In this document: positions 9,454-20,912 of the stretch, piece after piece
Numbering within the stretch: the first letter of the stretch is position 1
How the letters are laid out: each line of letters opens with the position of its first letter
Source: Malaya genurostris
Taxonomy: Eukaryota > Arthropoda > Insecta > Diptera > Culicidae
Direction: 5' to 3'
Assembly: GCF_030247185.1 (NCBI RefSeq)
Contig: NC_080572.1
Coordinates: forward strand, 11,363,007-11,427,006
DNA: 64,000 nt
Program-made: the position numbers and the translations under genes
Notes under the pieces: model-generated
Databases searched by the model: none
Told to the model about the DNA's origin: nothing
The model's input: the letters and a program-made list of their open reading frames with translations, nothing else

Positions 9454-12037
9454 CAGGATTGTTACGGTCACGCGGTTTTCGCGGATTTGGCCCGGTTTCT
9501 GCTAAGGTTTTGAAATCTTAAACTTAAACGCGAATTTAAAAAAAAACTAAAATTTACTTGAAGGCGGTTCCAGCCAATGTTTTCTTCAGTGGACAAAATT
9601 TCGATTTTATGCTTTTCGATCTCGAGTGATACAAGTCGAGTGATTACAAATTTACACGACATGCTTACGAAGCGAAGTCTGACAATAAAAGAAACGAAGA
9701 AGTTCTGGGATTCCATCCGTGGTGATAAGAAAGTGTTCTAGTAGTTTGTTGGTTCCACTATCGCACATTTTCAATTGTTCTTTGCGTTCTGGATTTTTCA
9801 CTGAAATATGAAAGAAATCCTATGTGAACAGGGGTATGGCATCCAACTACCTTGGAAATGTTGCTTTGTGCACTGTATCGAAGCTGTTTGAAATTATAGT
9901 TCTGGATTTTATAACACATAGTTGCTCTGACTACATACTACATATCAGAGACTCAGCTTGGATCCATGCGAAAGTTTTCAACTGTCCCTGCTGCGTTCTA
10001 CGAAATCAATAATCACATAACGATTTCCAAGTTAAGTAGACTGGAATTAAACGGATCATTTTTTAATTGGTTTCGATCATATCTAACTGGTAATGAAATG
10101 ATAGTGAAAATAGGAGCCTGTACAACCTCACCATATGCTTTTATATCTGGAGTTCCTCAAGTATCTCAATCTAAATTTTTCGATCAAGTGTATAAAACTA
10201 TCGTTCGCCGATGACTTTCGTATTTCATATTTCAAAATGGTTTAAATGCCACTAAATGCTCCGCCGTCTCTTTTCTGTAGCAAAACGTCTGTATTCAAGT
10301 TCGACTATAATATTCCACAAACTGCTCTCGAACGCGCATAGTCTGTTAAGGACCTGGGTGTTCTGGAAACCAATTACAATTACAATGTTACAATTTGACA
10401 TTCGACGTCGTAGTTTTGCTATTCTTTCTTCGGATTCCCTATGTTAGAACTAATTATGGATATAACGAGCTCATTGCTAGCATGTGCCGCATATTTAACA
10501 AATGTTTCAATTCGTTCGACTTTCATTTATCACGTAATGTTATCAAGAAATCGTTTCTTATGTTATTGTCTCATTAGATTTAGTTACTATAGAAGCACTA
10601 GATTTAAGGAAATGTATCATTTGGATGATTTTGATCTATTGATGCAAAAGATGAGGAGGCTTAATACCTGCTGGAGAACAAGTTTGACAGAAACTAATTC
10701 CAGTGGGCTTTTCCCTGATCCAAATAACAGAATAAAATCACAATCACAATTGAGGAGGAAAAGAAAGTCATTCAGAGTAAAAAATAACAACAGAAGAAGG
10801 CGCTATTATAATTGAAACTGAAATTCAAAAGAGTGAATCAGATCATCCTGATGTGGTCTACCTTAAAATTCTTCTTACCAAGAAGGAAATGTTTGCCGAG
10901 CAAAAAGATGTCGAAGCAAAAAAAATATTTTCGATGAAATCTGTTTGACTTCTTTCAAAATCACAATTGTAAGCATTTTTATTTTTACTGTAACATTTTC
11001 CGTACATTAGATTTTTACTGTAACATTTTCCGTAATTAAGGATCAAAAGTAAACCAAGTTAACTTGTGTTAGTAATTTGTGTATCACGTACATTTTATTC
11101 AGTACGTTTGTCATAGATTGATATATGCAGTGCAACGAGTTTATTAAAGTGACTTGCAGGATTGAGTTTCAAACACTCTTTTTTATCATTAATTTATTCT
11201 CAAATGAATGTTAAGCCTGACATTTCACATGAACTATCAGTTTTGAACAATTTTTACCAACGTTTGATGGAAAATTGCTTACATTTTATGAATGTAGATT
11301 TTAATTCCCTAATAAAAATAGTTGGCAACACTGCTTCAAAGCATTTGTATTAGATTGTGCTACACAAAATAAACAAAACTAAATATTTTCTGTTACAAAA
11401 GCAGTTTTCCGGAAAAATATATAGTTTTACGACAACATGCCATTTCCATTGCCTTTCGCATGTTAAATTAAAGGTTCCTAGCTACGAAGAAAATTTCTGC
11501 AAGAGAAAATCCATATAGGAATGTGTTTGTTGCTAATCAAATGTGTCAGTGGAAGTAAGCTTAAATTGAGATAATTTTTCTCGAGCAGTTTTAAGGAAAA
11601 CCGAAGAGTTCTAGACTAAGACACTTTTCTTGAATTGCAATGTTAAGCAGAATGAACTGATTGGTTTATTTTTCAACCATATGAAACATTTATTGATTAA
11701 AATCAGGAAAAGAAGCGCCGGAATTTGTTTTTACGCACATATTGTTGACATTACTCATACGCTTGCTTCTTAACTAAGGGCATCGAAAAAGATGGAGAAT
11801 TAAAATGAAATCGTTTTCATGGGGTTTCTCGAAGTGACGTGCTGTATGCGGACTTATTTATTGTGTTCATATGACATAAATCATAAATTATATTTAAGTG
11901 AATTTTCAAGTACTGCGTAAAATATCACCTGCATAAAAATAGTTGTCTAACGCTTCACTCGAATATCACACGTTTTAGTTTTCGACTTCGCGCGGATTTC
12001 GCGCGTTTTGATTTTGAAAATTTTCGTAACAACCCTG
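9454..12037. mobile_element. 2.6-kb TIR element (hAT-like ends) with 6-bp flanking repeat
   Basis: Starts CAGGATTGTTACG and ends CGTAACAACCCTG, an inverted repeat of about 13 bp; sequence identical on both sides (CTTGGG at 9448-9453 and 12038-12043) looks like a target duplication. Termini starting CAGG resemble hAT elements, but those make 8-bp duplications, so the superfamily is open. No transposase is recognisable inside; the interior contains a decayed reverse transcriptase from another element. Confidence 0.5.
9824..10600 (+). pseudogene. Decayed Jockey/CR1-type reverse transcriptase fragment
   Basis: Consecutive broken frames show an RT order: YLGNVALCTVSKLFEIIVLD (NYR...SKLFE block), LNGSFFNWFRSYLTGNEM then VKIGACTTSPYAFISGVPQ (the SGVPQG block, Gly replaced), then KCSAVSF, SKTSVFKFDY and SVKDLGVL, and downstream FNSFDFHLSRN. 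At least three frameshifts and several stops separate them, and the FADD-bearing segment is missing or unrecognisable. Old, non-functional copy; the clade is uncertain. Confidence 0.6.
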
Positions 12038-12043
12038 CTTGGG

Positions 12044-13505
12044 TATTCAAAAGATGAGGAGGTTTTATGCTAGTTTGACAATACAATAATTGAAAAACAT
12101 TAATTTTCGCTGAGGATGATGAGGGGAGGGGGATCCAAAGTTGTAAGGTAATTCTTCAGGGGTGGAGGGGGAGGAGGGCATTTAAAAATTTGTGATCAAG
12201 GGGGAGAGGGGAGGTTAAATTAATTGAAATTTAGCATGACGTAATTTATGCATTACGCCTTATCACGCGAAACAGTTAGGTCGATCTTTCGTTGAAATTA
12301 TCTCCCGGATGCCACGCGGCTTACCTGTACGGTAGACTTTTTCCAACCGGACAGCTGAACCGTAATGCTATTTCTAGTAGTTTGGAAACTACATAAAAAG
12401 AAGCTGACTTGAATCATATATGTATCAAAATTTACTGTATTTAGTGCGGTAAGTCGTGATCATATTTCGAAAGTAACATGTTTAAAACAGACGCACGAAA
12501 ATTATGAACATCATTTTTCTCCATACATTGACAGACGTACAGATGTAAACAAGATCGAATACATCAAACCTGCTTTCGGAAGGATTGCCCAAAATTATAT
12601 ACTACGGGTGATATCAATTTTTATTATTATTTCTTTACCGTCTGAGAAATCAGCATCTCGCATACGCTTATCGATACAATTAATGCAACATTGTTGCACA
12701 AAGGCGATGTCGTCATCGTCGATGTCATCGACGCAGCAGTTACTGCGATAGTTGCCAATTATTCCATCGTCTGTTTCTCTTTCCAGATTCGTTGTCTTCT
12801 TTCCACACCGAGGCAGCGATATTCTTTCCGGATCAGAACTTCACATCGGATGAAGGCGAGCATCAGTCGTAATTTTGAGCGTCATCAATAAGAGTTCTGA
12901 AGCGATTTTCATCTAAGTCATCATCAAGGTAATCTGGTTGATCCATTCATCCGGTGTTGTTAACATGACGAACAACGTATAAAAGCAATATTCAATCAAC
13001 ATTTTTGTGTAACAAAAAACTTTACTCTGGTATCACATTTTTCCTTACCAGCAGTTGCTGTGAATGACTTGGGGTACACTTAGGTTGCGTAAAAATGTTT
13101 TTTGCGACATGCTGAAATTTAACCCTTTTTGCATTGTTGACCGATGAGGTGCTCGATACCTCCGGGATGCTTCATTGCAAACTGAATAGAAACAGAAAAA
13201 AATGCGATATCGAAACATGATAGCAGTTTTCCCTTTCACGGTTGAGCAGGTTAATTCTACGGTAAGGAATTTTTTTTTATTTTTTATTTTGTGAATGAAG
13301 TGTGTTAGAAGTGGACAAGATTTGGTTGAAGGAAACAACTTTTCAAGATGACTAATTATTCAAAGTTGAAACACGTCGAGTTTAGCTATCGTGTTGAACC
13401 ATCTGCACAAGTCCCATTATTGTGAGGTCTCGTTAATCTACCCGAAACCACAGGCCACTCGTTCAACTACCAAATACGCATCGTTTCAACTGTTTAAAGT
13501 TCAAA
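12044..13505. other. Non-coding stretch, mostly unremarkable
   Basis: Purine-rich G-run segments at about 12117-12215 may be a worn repeat. No coding region or structured element recognised. Confidence 0.3.
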
Positions 13506-13510
13506 AAACT

Positions 13511-13625
13511 GCGCGCGCGTGCGAAAGAGCATAATCATAGCAAGCCACTAGAGACCGCTTGCTAGTCGAAGCACATTCACACGCGCGCGCCACGGTAGGA
13601 CGGAGGTTTTGCTACCGTCCCGTGG
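13511..13625. repeat. Two adjacent hairpins, the first with CG-alternating arms
   Basis: Outer arms 13511-13525 (GCGCGCGCGTGCGAA) and 13576-13590 (TTCACACGCGCGCGC) pair; inner arms 13538-13545 (TAGCAAGC) and 13557-13564 (GCTTGCTA) pair around an 11-nt loop. Immediately after, 13590-13625 forms a second inverted repeat (CCACGG-GGACGG against CCGTCCCGTGG). Confidence 0.5.
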
Positions 13626-14224
13626 AGTGTCCGATCCGAGCCATGGCAGCACATCATCATGCTTAGATGATAAATGTTTTTGGGCGCAGACAGCACGAGC
13701 ATTCACTTGTCGAGGGGAAGGTTAAGTGGGAGGTATCGATTGACCCGTGCCCAATCTTGCTCTCGCGTGCCTCCCATCATTGCAGCGCTCAAATGCCACA
13801 ACGGCTCAACTTCTTCGCCGCCAGTCCCGTTTCCTTCGTTTGGAGCACCCATGCTGGTATTGGCATGAAACATGCAACGGGGGCTTTCTCGCGGTCATCC
13901 ACTGCATGGAGTCTCTTACAGCGAAGTGGGGGGTGAGCAAACGCAATGACGACAGTTACCACTACAGTCGTGGGACGGTGTTGGGTGATTTTTTTTTCGG
14001 TCGATTTAGTTGACCGTTAAGTAAGGTATCCTTGGACCAGCAGACTTGTGAAGCAACGTTTTTGTGTTTCTTCGACCTTAGCCAGTTTAGCGTTCTGCTC
14101 ATAGCTGTCAATTTTAGTGTTTTTACCTTTTTTTATAAATATAAAAAATAGGTATAGAATTCGTTCAAATTTTAGAAAAATTTTCCGAGGTCCGGATGGA
14201 AGAATGTCATATACCAATCGACTC
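13626..14224. other. Unique, GC-balanced non-coding stretch
   Basis: No repeat ends recognised. Short open frames at 13667-14013 have no recognised domain and overlap one another in several frames. Could be regulatory or a non-coding transcript. Confidence 0.25.
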
Positions 14225-14400
14225 AGCTCGACGAACTGAGCAAATGTCCGTGTGTGTCTGTATGTGTGTTGTCAACTAAGAGGTCGAGATCTCAGAGATG
14301 ACTGGACCGATTTTGATCAAACTAGTCGCAAATGAAAGGTCTCCCCGTCACCCTGAACGCTATTGAGTGGTTCTGAGATCGGATGTTCGCTTTTTGAGTT
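14225..14400 (+). repeat. Fragment of a mosquito interspersed repeat
   Basis: The segment with GACGAACTGAGCAAATGTCC, a GTGT-rich tract and GGACCGATTTTGATCAAACT is of a type I know as widespread in culicine intergenic DNA. Related sequence (atcggttcagccatc, cgatgaactgagtcg) is at 30095-30150. Confidence 0.45.
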
Positions 14401-16400
14401 ATACGAAGTTTTATGTCAAAATTTTCAGTTTTTTGACAGTATCTGTCACAATTGATCTTGAAAACAGAATATATTTTCAGACTTAGATTCCGCACGGTAA
14501 TACCTATCCAACAAGCCATAGCCATTTTTAACGGAGATATCGAAAGTTTTGTGTAAGCGACTTTTTCCCCTATTCCAGCAGTAGAAGTTTTGGGCGCTAT
14601 CTGGCAAAGAAATGCTTGGGAGCAACATAAAACACGATCAGCAAATGCGTGTGTGACAAATAATTTCACTAAATTTTCTCGAAAAATTTCTTTTCTACAA
14701 ACTCAGATTCATATGAAAAGTCTAAGATCTAACATTGAAATGAAATCTAAGAATCATCTAAGATTCAAATGAAAAGGTTTCGGATTCTATAAAACATCTT
14801 GTTTTTCCGTCAGATCCAACTTCCGGTTGCGGAGATAAGTATAAAAATGTCTATTTCACATAAATTAATCAGGTTTATCGGGTTAGCGGATTTGGATAGT
14901 CGATAACCAAATAAACTTATTTCATTTTTGGTTGTATTCAGTTTTCGTTTCGGAAGGCACCCAAAAATTTAATTCGTACTACGATTCCTCAAAGATGTCT
15001 ACGTTGATTCTCAAACATTTTAAAAACAAATGTAAACTATACAGCTACTACAGGTGAATTTATCTGACTTCGGCTACACCGAATTTCGAATTCCGGTTCC
15101 AGTATCGAATCGTTTCTCAAAGCTCAATCGTTTTCTCAAAAAAGTCAGATTGAATTTCAGAAACAATAGGTCAAATTAAAATAAATCCAATTTTATCCAA
15201 TTCTGACTTCCGATTCTGGAATTGTAGGATGATGAATTTTTAAAATTTAAAGCGATATAGAAGATGACAATCCCGAAAAGCTGTGGACGTATGAAACCGA
15301 AGGAAATATATGCTCTGGTTCTTCTCAGCTCTGGTATGGATTATTTTAACCTTTCCCAAGCAAACAAACAATAGAATCACAACGGACGTGTTCTCGATCT
15401 GGTATTTGGATCTTCCGAGAATATAAATAATTGTACCACTCCACTGTTGTCCGTTGACCTTCATCACCCTTGACAATATCGTTTTGAATTGATCGTGATG
15501 AAGATGTTGGTCAAACTGCTCGCTTTGATTCAGTTTATTCAAAACATATTGGGAACCTCTCTAAGAGCTCGATCATGTGGATGATATGGCTGTGCAGTTT
15601 CGAGATCTGTTGTGAACCGTGCGAGTTCTCCTCCGTGGGCAACTTCTCGTCTTCGAGCTCTGAAACGTGAATGGAATTTATGTCAGCGTCTATGGATATT
15701 TCATACTCCCGCCACAGGACGGTTGGCTTTGCCTTTGACTCGATGCGCAACGAACGGTCTCACGCTCGAACTGTGCAAAAGGCGGCGTGGCAAACTGCGC
15801 GTCTGCGGCCTACCTAAATGACGACGTTTTTATGGTAGTTATGGAGTCAAAAGTATGCCAAACACGCTTCCAATAAATGTGTATTTTCATAATAGCTTTG
15901 CATACTGATCTCTTAGTGCTGCTATCTCGTTTCATCCGGCGGTAAAGGGTAAGCTTGGCAATGCAAGTCCGCTGACCGATCGGTAAGTCACGAGGTGAGT
16001 CGCCCGTGCCAACAGAATTATATAGAGGGCTATCAAGTTTGGCACGATTTCTCCATCTCCCATAACTGACGGCGTCGTGTGGAATGTGTCCGAAGTTACG
16101 TCGAGTGCAGATGAGACCCTAAATTTCATGAAGCAGTTTTCTAATGGGAATAAAAATCTTTTCCTATTGTTGCAGGAGAAATATGAATATACTTGAACTC
16201 TATTGACTTTTGCAAAATATGTCAAATTTCCATTTCAACTAAAAAGTCTCATTGGTAAAACTAGAAAACTGCATATAGTTGCGGTTTTGGGTTGACTTCG
16301 TACTATTCTTATTCAACGGACCGGATCGGAATTATCTGTTGGTTTTAAATATCACAACATAAAATAATAATTAAGCAAAATCATCCTGTCCTGAATGAAA
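14401..16400. other. Non-coding stretch, no recognised feature
   Basis: AT-rich, with short open frames only (longest about 100 codons, no recognisable domain). Nothing supportable. Confidence 0.3.
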
Positions 16401-17160
16401 ACGTATACATTTAAATGATCGCATTCGCAGTCCCATAATAGGGAGAACGGGCATTGTGTGGTGTCATGCCGTGCCGTGCCGCGCCATGTCATGTCGAAGA
16501 GTCTTTCATTCGCGCTTGCTTTGATCGGTGCCTGATAGCCAGCATGCTTCGAGCGCGATCCGACACATTGGTTACCTTCCCTTGCCCTTGTCCTACCTTC
16601 CACCCAAACACACTTCGCTAACCAGTGTCTGCGCACACAGTTAGCAGTGGGTCGCTGATCATCTCGTAGTCTCCCTTTTCCCGCCCGGTCGACCACGTGC
16701 GCTCCGCTATAATAAAACAGCGCAGAAAGAGCCCCTATATCACAGCCACAACAGCAGCAACAACGAAAAAAAAGAACACCACTTTATTCCGCGCTATAGC
16801 CAACCACTCTGCAATCGAAGGCTTATATTTCTCCACTTCTTCCTTCTCTTTGGATCAGCTTCTTCGGTTCAGACCCAAGTCCATGCATAAAAAAACCATG
16901 GAAACAGTGTGGGAATTTTGAGTTAAAAATTATTTTTCCCACGAGTCGAGGCACACATTATTGCAGCCAAGTAGGCGATCCGCGGGTGTGCGAGACTGGT
17001 GCGGAATGGTAACGAGATGGTTGCGGTGCGGCGCGGGTGAGATAGCAGAAAAACACATAAACAGATGGTGACTTACACACAGACGATGCCAGCTGTCGGT
17101 TGTCGGTACCGGAACGCAGTAAGTCACACAATTCGATGTACACCGGCTCACAAGTCGCTA
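16401..17160. other. Unique, GC-richer block with Su(H) site pair
   Basis: Base composition is higher in GC than in the flanks, no transposon ends are visible, and a head-to-head Su(H) pair sits at 16908-16943. An ACAGCTG E-box (- strand) lies near 17091. Short open frames have no recognisable domains. Candidate cis-regulatory region. Confidence 0.35.
16908..16943. promoter_or_regulatory. Head-to-head Su(H) site pair, 20-bp gap
   Basis: TGTGGGAA at 16908-16915 (+) and TTCCCACG at 16936-16943 (CGTGGGAA on -). Both fit YGTGRGAA. The orientation is that of a Su(H) paired site, but the gap (20 bp) is wider than the classical 15-17 bp, so cooperative dimer binding is less certain. Confidence 0.45.
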
Positions 17161-17233
17161 CGAATTTTTAGTTCAAGTCATTCATCATAGTGGTGTTGGT
17201 AATAACGATGTACCATGTATCTCCATTTGAGAC

Positions 17234-17494
17234 AATTCTGTATAAAATGTTCAAAACGACGTATGTAGCAATGAGAGATTCTCTCTGTTTACTTTCTCTT
17301 TGGTTATCACGGCACTCTTAGCAATCCTTCTTTCCAATCATTTACCGATAATAATAACTAAAGCTATCATCTTTTAATCTGCTCTGGAGAAATTACCGAA
17401 AAAACAGGAATATTTTGCAATAATCGAAAGAGAAAGTAAACAAAGAGAATGTCTCATTGTTACATACGTCGTTTTGAACATTTTATACAGAATT
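17234..17494. mobile_element. MITE with ~65-bp inverted repeats
   Basis: Left arm from AATTCTGTATAAAATGTTCA through the GACGTATGTAGCAATGAGA segment to TTTACTTTCTCTTT; right arm is its near-perfect reverse complement ending at 17494. Total 261 bp, no coding capacity. Target duplication not clear. Confidence 0.75.
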
Positions 17495-17546
17495 TACAAT
17501 CTTAGTAAAACAGGCAATGTTGAACTAAGAAAACTGCTTCTGACTT

Positions 17547-17622
17547 GAAATTTACCCTTAGAGGGTAAATTTTGAAAAGGCACCCCATAGTAAAGTAAGT
17601 CGTATTCACGACAAAATTGGCG
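17547..17622 (-). repeat. Isolated terminus of the 1.1-kb TIR repeat family
   Basis: Reads CCCCATAGTAAAGTAAGTCG then TATTCACGACAAAAT, the inverse of the left ends at 19531 and 20913. Another worn end is at about 18262-18308. Confidence 0.55.
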
Positions 17623-17858
17623 AAAATCGATATGGGACTGAGATGCGAGTATGGGCAGTGCTTCCCAACGATTGTAAGTAAAACCTTCAATATAAGTATT
17701 CTATTACTGCACAGCGCTCTACGGCATTTGTTATTAGGTCAACCTGACAGATGTCAGAATGAACAGTGTAGTATATTCCTTGCATAACTAGCTGGGAAGA
17801 TGGTAGGAATAAACATTCTATTATTGTAGTCATTTAGGGGTTTGGTACCTCATGTGTA

Positions 17859-18153
17859 CCGTTTTGTGCTAAAGTGCACATGACTAGTTATTTTTCCACG
17901 TTCTGTTAGCGGCCAGTATGTCGTCAATTTGTTTTGCTCTTTCGGCACGTCAGGATAGACATGGAACTTCGGGGCCAATAAGTGATTTGTAAGTAGCAAA
18001 TACTTTACGTCTGCTCAGCGGTTTATGTTGAACCGTTAGGTGGGGTTAGCAGTTCAACATAAACTGCTGACGCATTGATGAGCTGAATGCACTGATGAGC
18101 TGAAACGTAAAAAAATAAATAAAACTAGTCATGTGCACTTTAGCACAAAACGG
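17859..18153 (+). mobile_element. ~295-bp element with 37-bp inverted repeats enclosing a hammerhead-like motif
   Basis: Left arm 17859-17895 starts CCGTTTTGTGCTAAAGTGCA; right arm about 18117-18153 is its near-perfect inverse, ending TTTAGCACAAAACGG. Between them lies a ~110-bp segment beginning GGCCAGTATG (also seen before the copy at 48311) and then the hammerhead-like repeat 18004-18111. Confidence 0.65.
18004..18111 (+). ncRNA. Hammerhead-ribozyme-like motif, copy 1 (stem II deleted)
   Basis: Order: UUUACGUC, with the presumed cleavage after C18011; a ~20-bp stem I (TCAGCGGTTTATGTTGAAC against its inverse at 18053-18070); CTGATGA; then GAAACGTAAA. Stem III (UUUACGU/ACGUAAA) is a perfect 7 bp. 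Between CUGAUGA and GAAA only GCU remains, so stem II is lost, and a second TTGATGAGCTGAA shows a small duplication. Probably inactive. Confidence 0.6.
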
Positions 18154-19530
18154 AAATTGAGCACAAATTTGAGGAAACTATAATTATGAGTTATTCGTTG
18201 TTATTTTATACTGCTGAAGATATTCACGATTAAGTTCTACCCATTCTTGTACAGGATAAATTTTGACAAGCCGCCCCATTAAATAAGTATGTTGTATTCA
18301 CGACAAAATAATATAAATGATGCAATTTAATTTTTAAATATTTTTCGCATGTAAAGCATGTCTTCAAAATCTTGAAATGTACTGGAAGCTGGAATTGCTT
18401 CAAAAATCAAAACCACTAGATCCTCTCCAGCTCTGTCATGTTCATTTTTTTCGTGGTAATAATTCTTTGAAGTTTGAATAAAATCTCATAATAATTATAA
18501 TTATGGAGAAAACCATTTTTTATTATGAAGAAAAACATTCTTGATGTTAACTCGAAATCCGTACGATTAGTTCTTTACATGCTTACCCGGTTATAGCCTT
18601 GCTCATTATTGAGCTTTCTGTTGAATTTTTGCGTTCTTGATACATTTGGACATGAGGCTCACTTTTTTTATTCATTAGCTCACCTCATGATTTACCATGC
18701 AATCCGTAAAATGATGGTAAAGATGAAACTCATCGCTGATTTAAACAAACCCACTCACCTACACAGAGCATCGCTTTATAATCAAACATTTGTCAATCAA
18801 CTTTGTTACAGATATTCAGCATCAACAAACTTTTATTTATGTTTACATACTTCAAAATAGTTTGGGAACCCCTGGTCTACACAAATGGTTACCCAGTTAC
18901 TCAACTCGCTCAGTGATGCTCCTAAAACCGATTTGCAGGTGAGCTGAACTCACTGATGAAGTAAAAAAAAATTATGATTGTCAGCCTTGTCAAGGATTGT
19001 TGAATTATGCCGTTTTTTACTATGTTTTTATGAGTAACGGTATAAATGAGAGCGAATCACTGGGAAATGGACAATTTAATTTATTTTCAATATTTTGTTT
19101 TTGAAGCACTGGAAATAGCGGTCATATGGCGTGGAACTCACAGCAGTAAAGTAATCCAATCAAGCAGTTAACCTCGAACTTGATATCAAATAAATGGTTT
19201 ATATTAATTTAATTCAACAATGATATCGCAGAGTTCTTCAAAACATTCTTCTGAAATCAATAACCTGAGCATGCACTAAATAAATAACCGAACATGCATG
19301 ACATTTTAAGTTCCTTTCTTTTAATTAAAAATCAACTTTTTCAAAAATGGGGAGAAAATCACTGATTTTGAACCAATTAAATTCAACCAGGGTGAATGAT
19401 TGGGTGAGCTTGAATATAATTACCGATATTTCTATGTTCTTGCAATAAATAGCAAGTTATTTTGAGATATGTTTGCACTGCATAAAATGACTCTTCAAAG
19501 TATTATTTTCATTTTCACGACAAATTTTTT
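18154..19530. other. AT-rich non-coding stretch
   Basis: Contains one worn terminus of the 1.1-kb repeat family near 18262-18308. Otherwise nothing recognised. Confidence 0.3.
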
Positions 19531-20721
19531 GTCGTGAATACGACTTACTTTACTATGGGGTGCCTTTTCAAAATTTACCCTCTGAGAGAGTAATAAGTTT
19601 TTGATCGGGAATATCTCTTGTTGTATCTAACGAATCAACACAATTTTTGCTACATGCCATCGGAAATATGATCACAATTTTATGATAACATTTTCAGTTG
19701 TGTGATATAATCTCTAATAATTCAAAATTAAACTTTTCTGAAATGTTTGGTATAAAAGAGTATCAAAGAGGATAATTCATAAGGCGCGTTTACCTTTCTC
19801 GTATTTTTAAAGCTCATAGCTCAGTGATCTGTGAAATGATTTATATAATCTAACTACCAAAAGAATCGAAATTTTTCAACTTAAGCGTGTATAGAAAAAG
19901 CATTGAAGTATTTCAACAGTACACTATTGAAAAACCTGTCTCATTTGACCCATGTCAACACCAGCCAATCAGAACGCGTTCTGAGGAAGAGAACAAAATA
20001 TCTGCTGCTGTACAACAAATCGTTCGAGAAAATGTTCCGAGCAGTGTTTAATATCGTAGTGAGTTGCACAATTTGGTCTTTCTGAAAGGCAGGAATGAAT
20101 CCCTACAGCATATTGATAGTTTCTTTCAATAAATTATGCAAATCCGAAAGGAAATAATCGACATGAAAATTCTGCATTCGGCTATTTTTATAGCCGTTAG
20201 GACCGCCCATTAGTGGAAAAGCTACAAACGAAATCAGGTAAAATCAAACCTCTCAACAAAAATTGGATCAGTTTGGACTCTAGCAGATGTATTTTGTGTC
20301 GTTTGCAAAGCTAGTTTCGCTTCCGACAAGAGCGATTACGTCACAGCTGCCAGTAATTTGCATTGGTGAAAAAGCAACGGTGGAGAGCATTACACAAAAT
20401 CAGCCATTCTAATGGCTCTAAAAGTTTTCTAAAGAACTATTAGGAGTTGTTGTTCGCAAATCGAAGGGAAATATCCTCAGTTTAGTGAAAATCTAGAACA
20501 GTTTGGTTAGATTTGTGCACTTTTCGCTGTGTGAAATTCACAGTAATCGAGATCAAGTGAAGCCTTCTTTGTTTTTGCGAAAAATGTGGAAAAGGGGAAT
20601 ACTTGCATAATTCATACAATTGATCAACTAATTGATATTCGGAAGTGTTAAGGAACATGTCAATTGTTTTCGTATTCACAACATCCAGTTAAGTCTCTGA
20701 CATTACCCACCCGCCTTTTTT
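19531..20721 (+). repeat. 1.1-kb TIR repeat family, copy 1
   Basis: Starts GTCGTGAATACGACTTACTT and ends CATTACCCACCCGCC; highly similar throughout to 20913-22032 in the same orientation. The right part holds CGTATTCACAAC, a changed inverse of the left end. No long frame; probably a non-autonomous DNA element. Confidence 0.65.
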
Positions 20722-20806
20722 AAGCCTCATTAACCATTTCAGCATAAATTATGTTTGATACAATTAAGGAAGTCATTTATAGATAATGCAACCATATTAA
20801 CACAAT

Positions 20807-20900
20807 CCGCTAAGCAGAAGTAAAATTATGTTGAACCGCGAGGTGGCATTAGCAGTTCAACATTATCTGCTAAGACATTGATGAGCCGAGGGCGAAACGA
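20807..20900 (+). ncRNA. Hammerhead-ribozyme-like motif, copy 2
   Basis: Stem I arms ATTATGTTGAAC and GTTCAACATTAT with GCTAAGCAGA/TCTGCTAAG; core TTGATGA (C3 changed to U); perfect stem II GCC-GAG-GGC; GAAAC. The 5' cleavage segment is not clear. The 3' end abuts the next 1.1-kb repeat. Confidence 0.5.
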
Positions 20901-20912
20901 CAATTTGATTTT

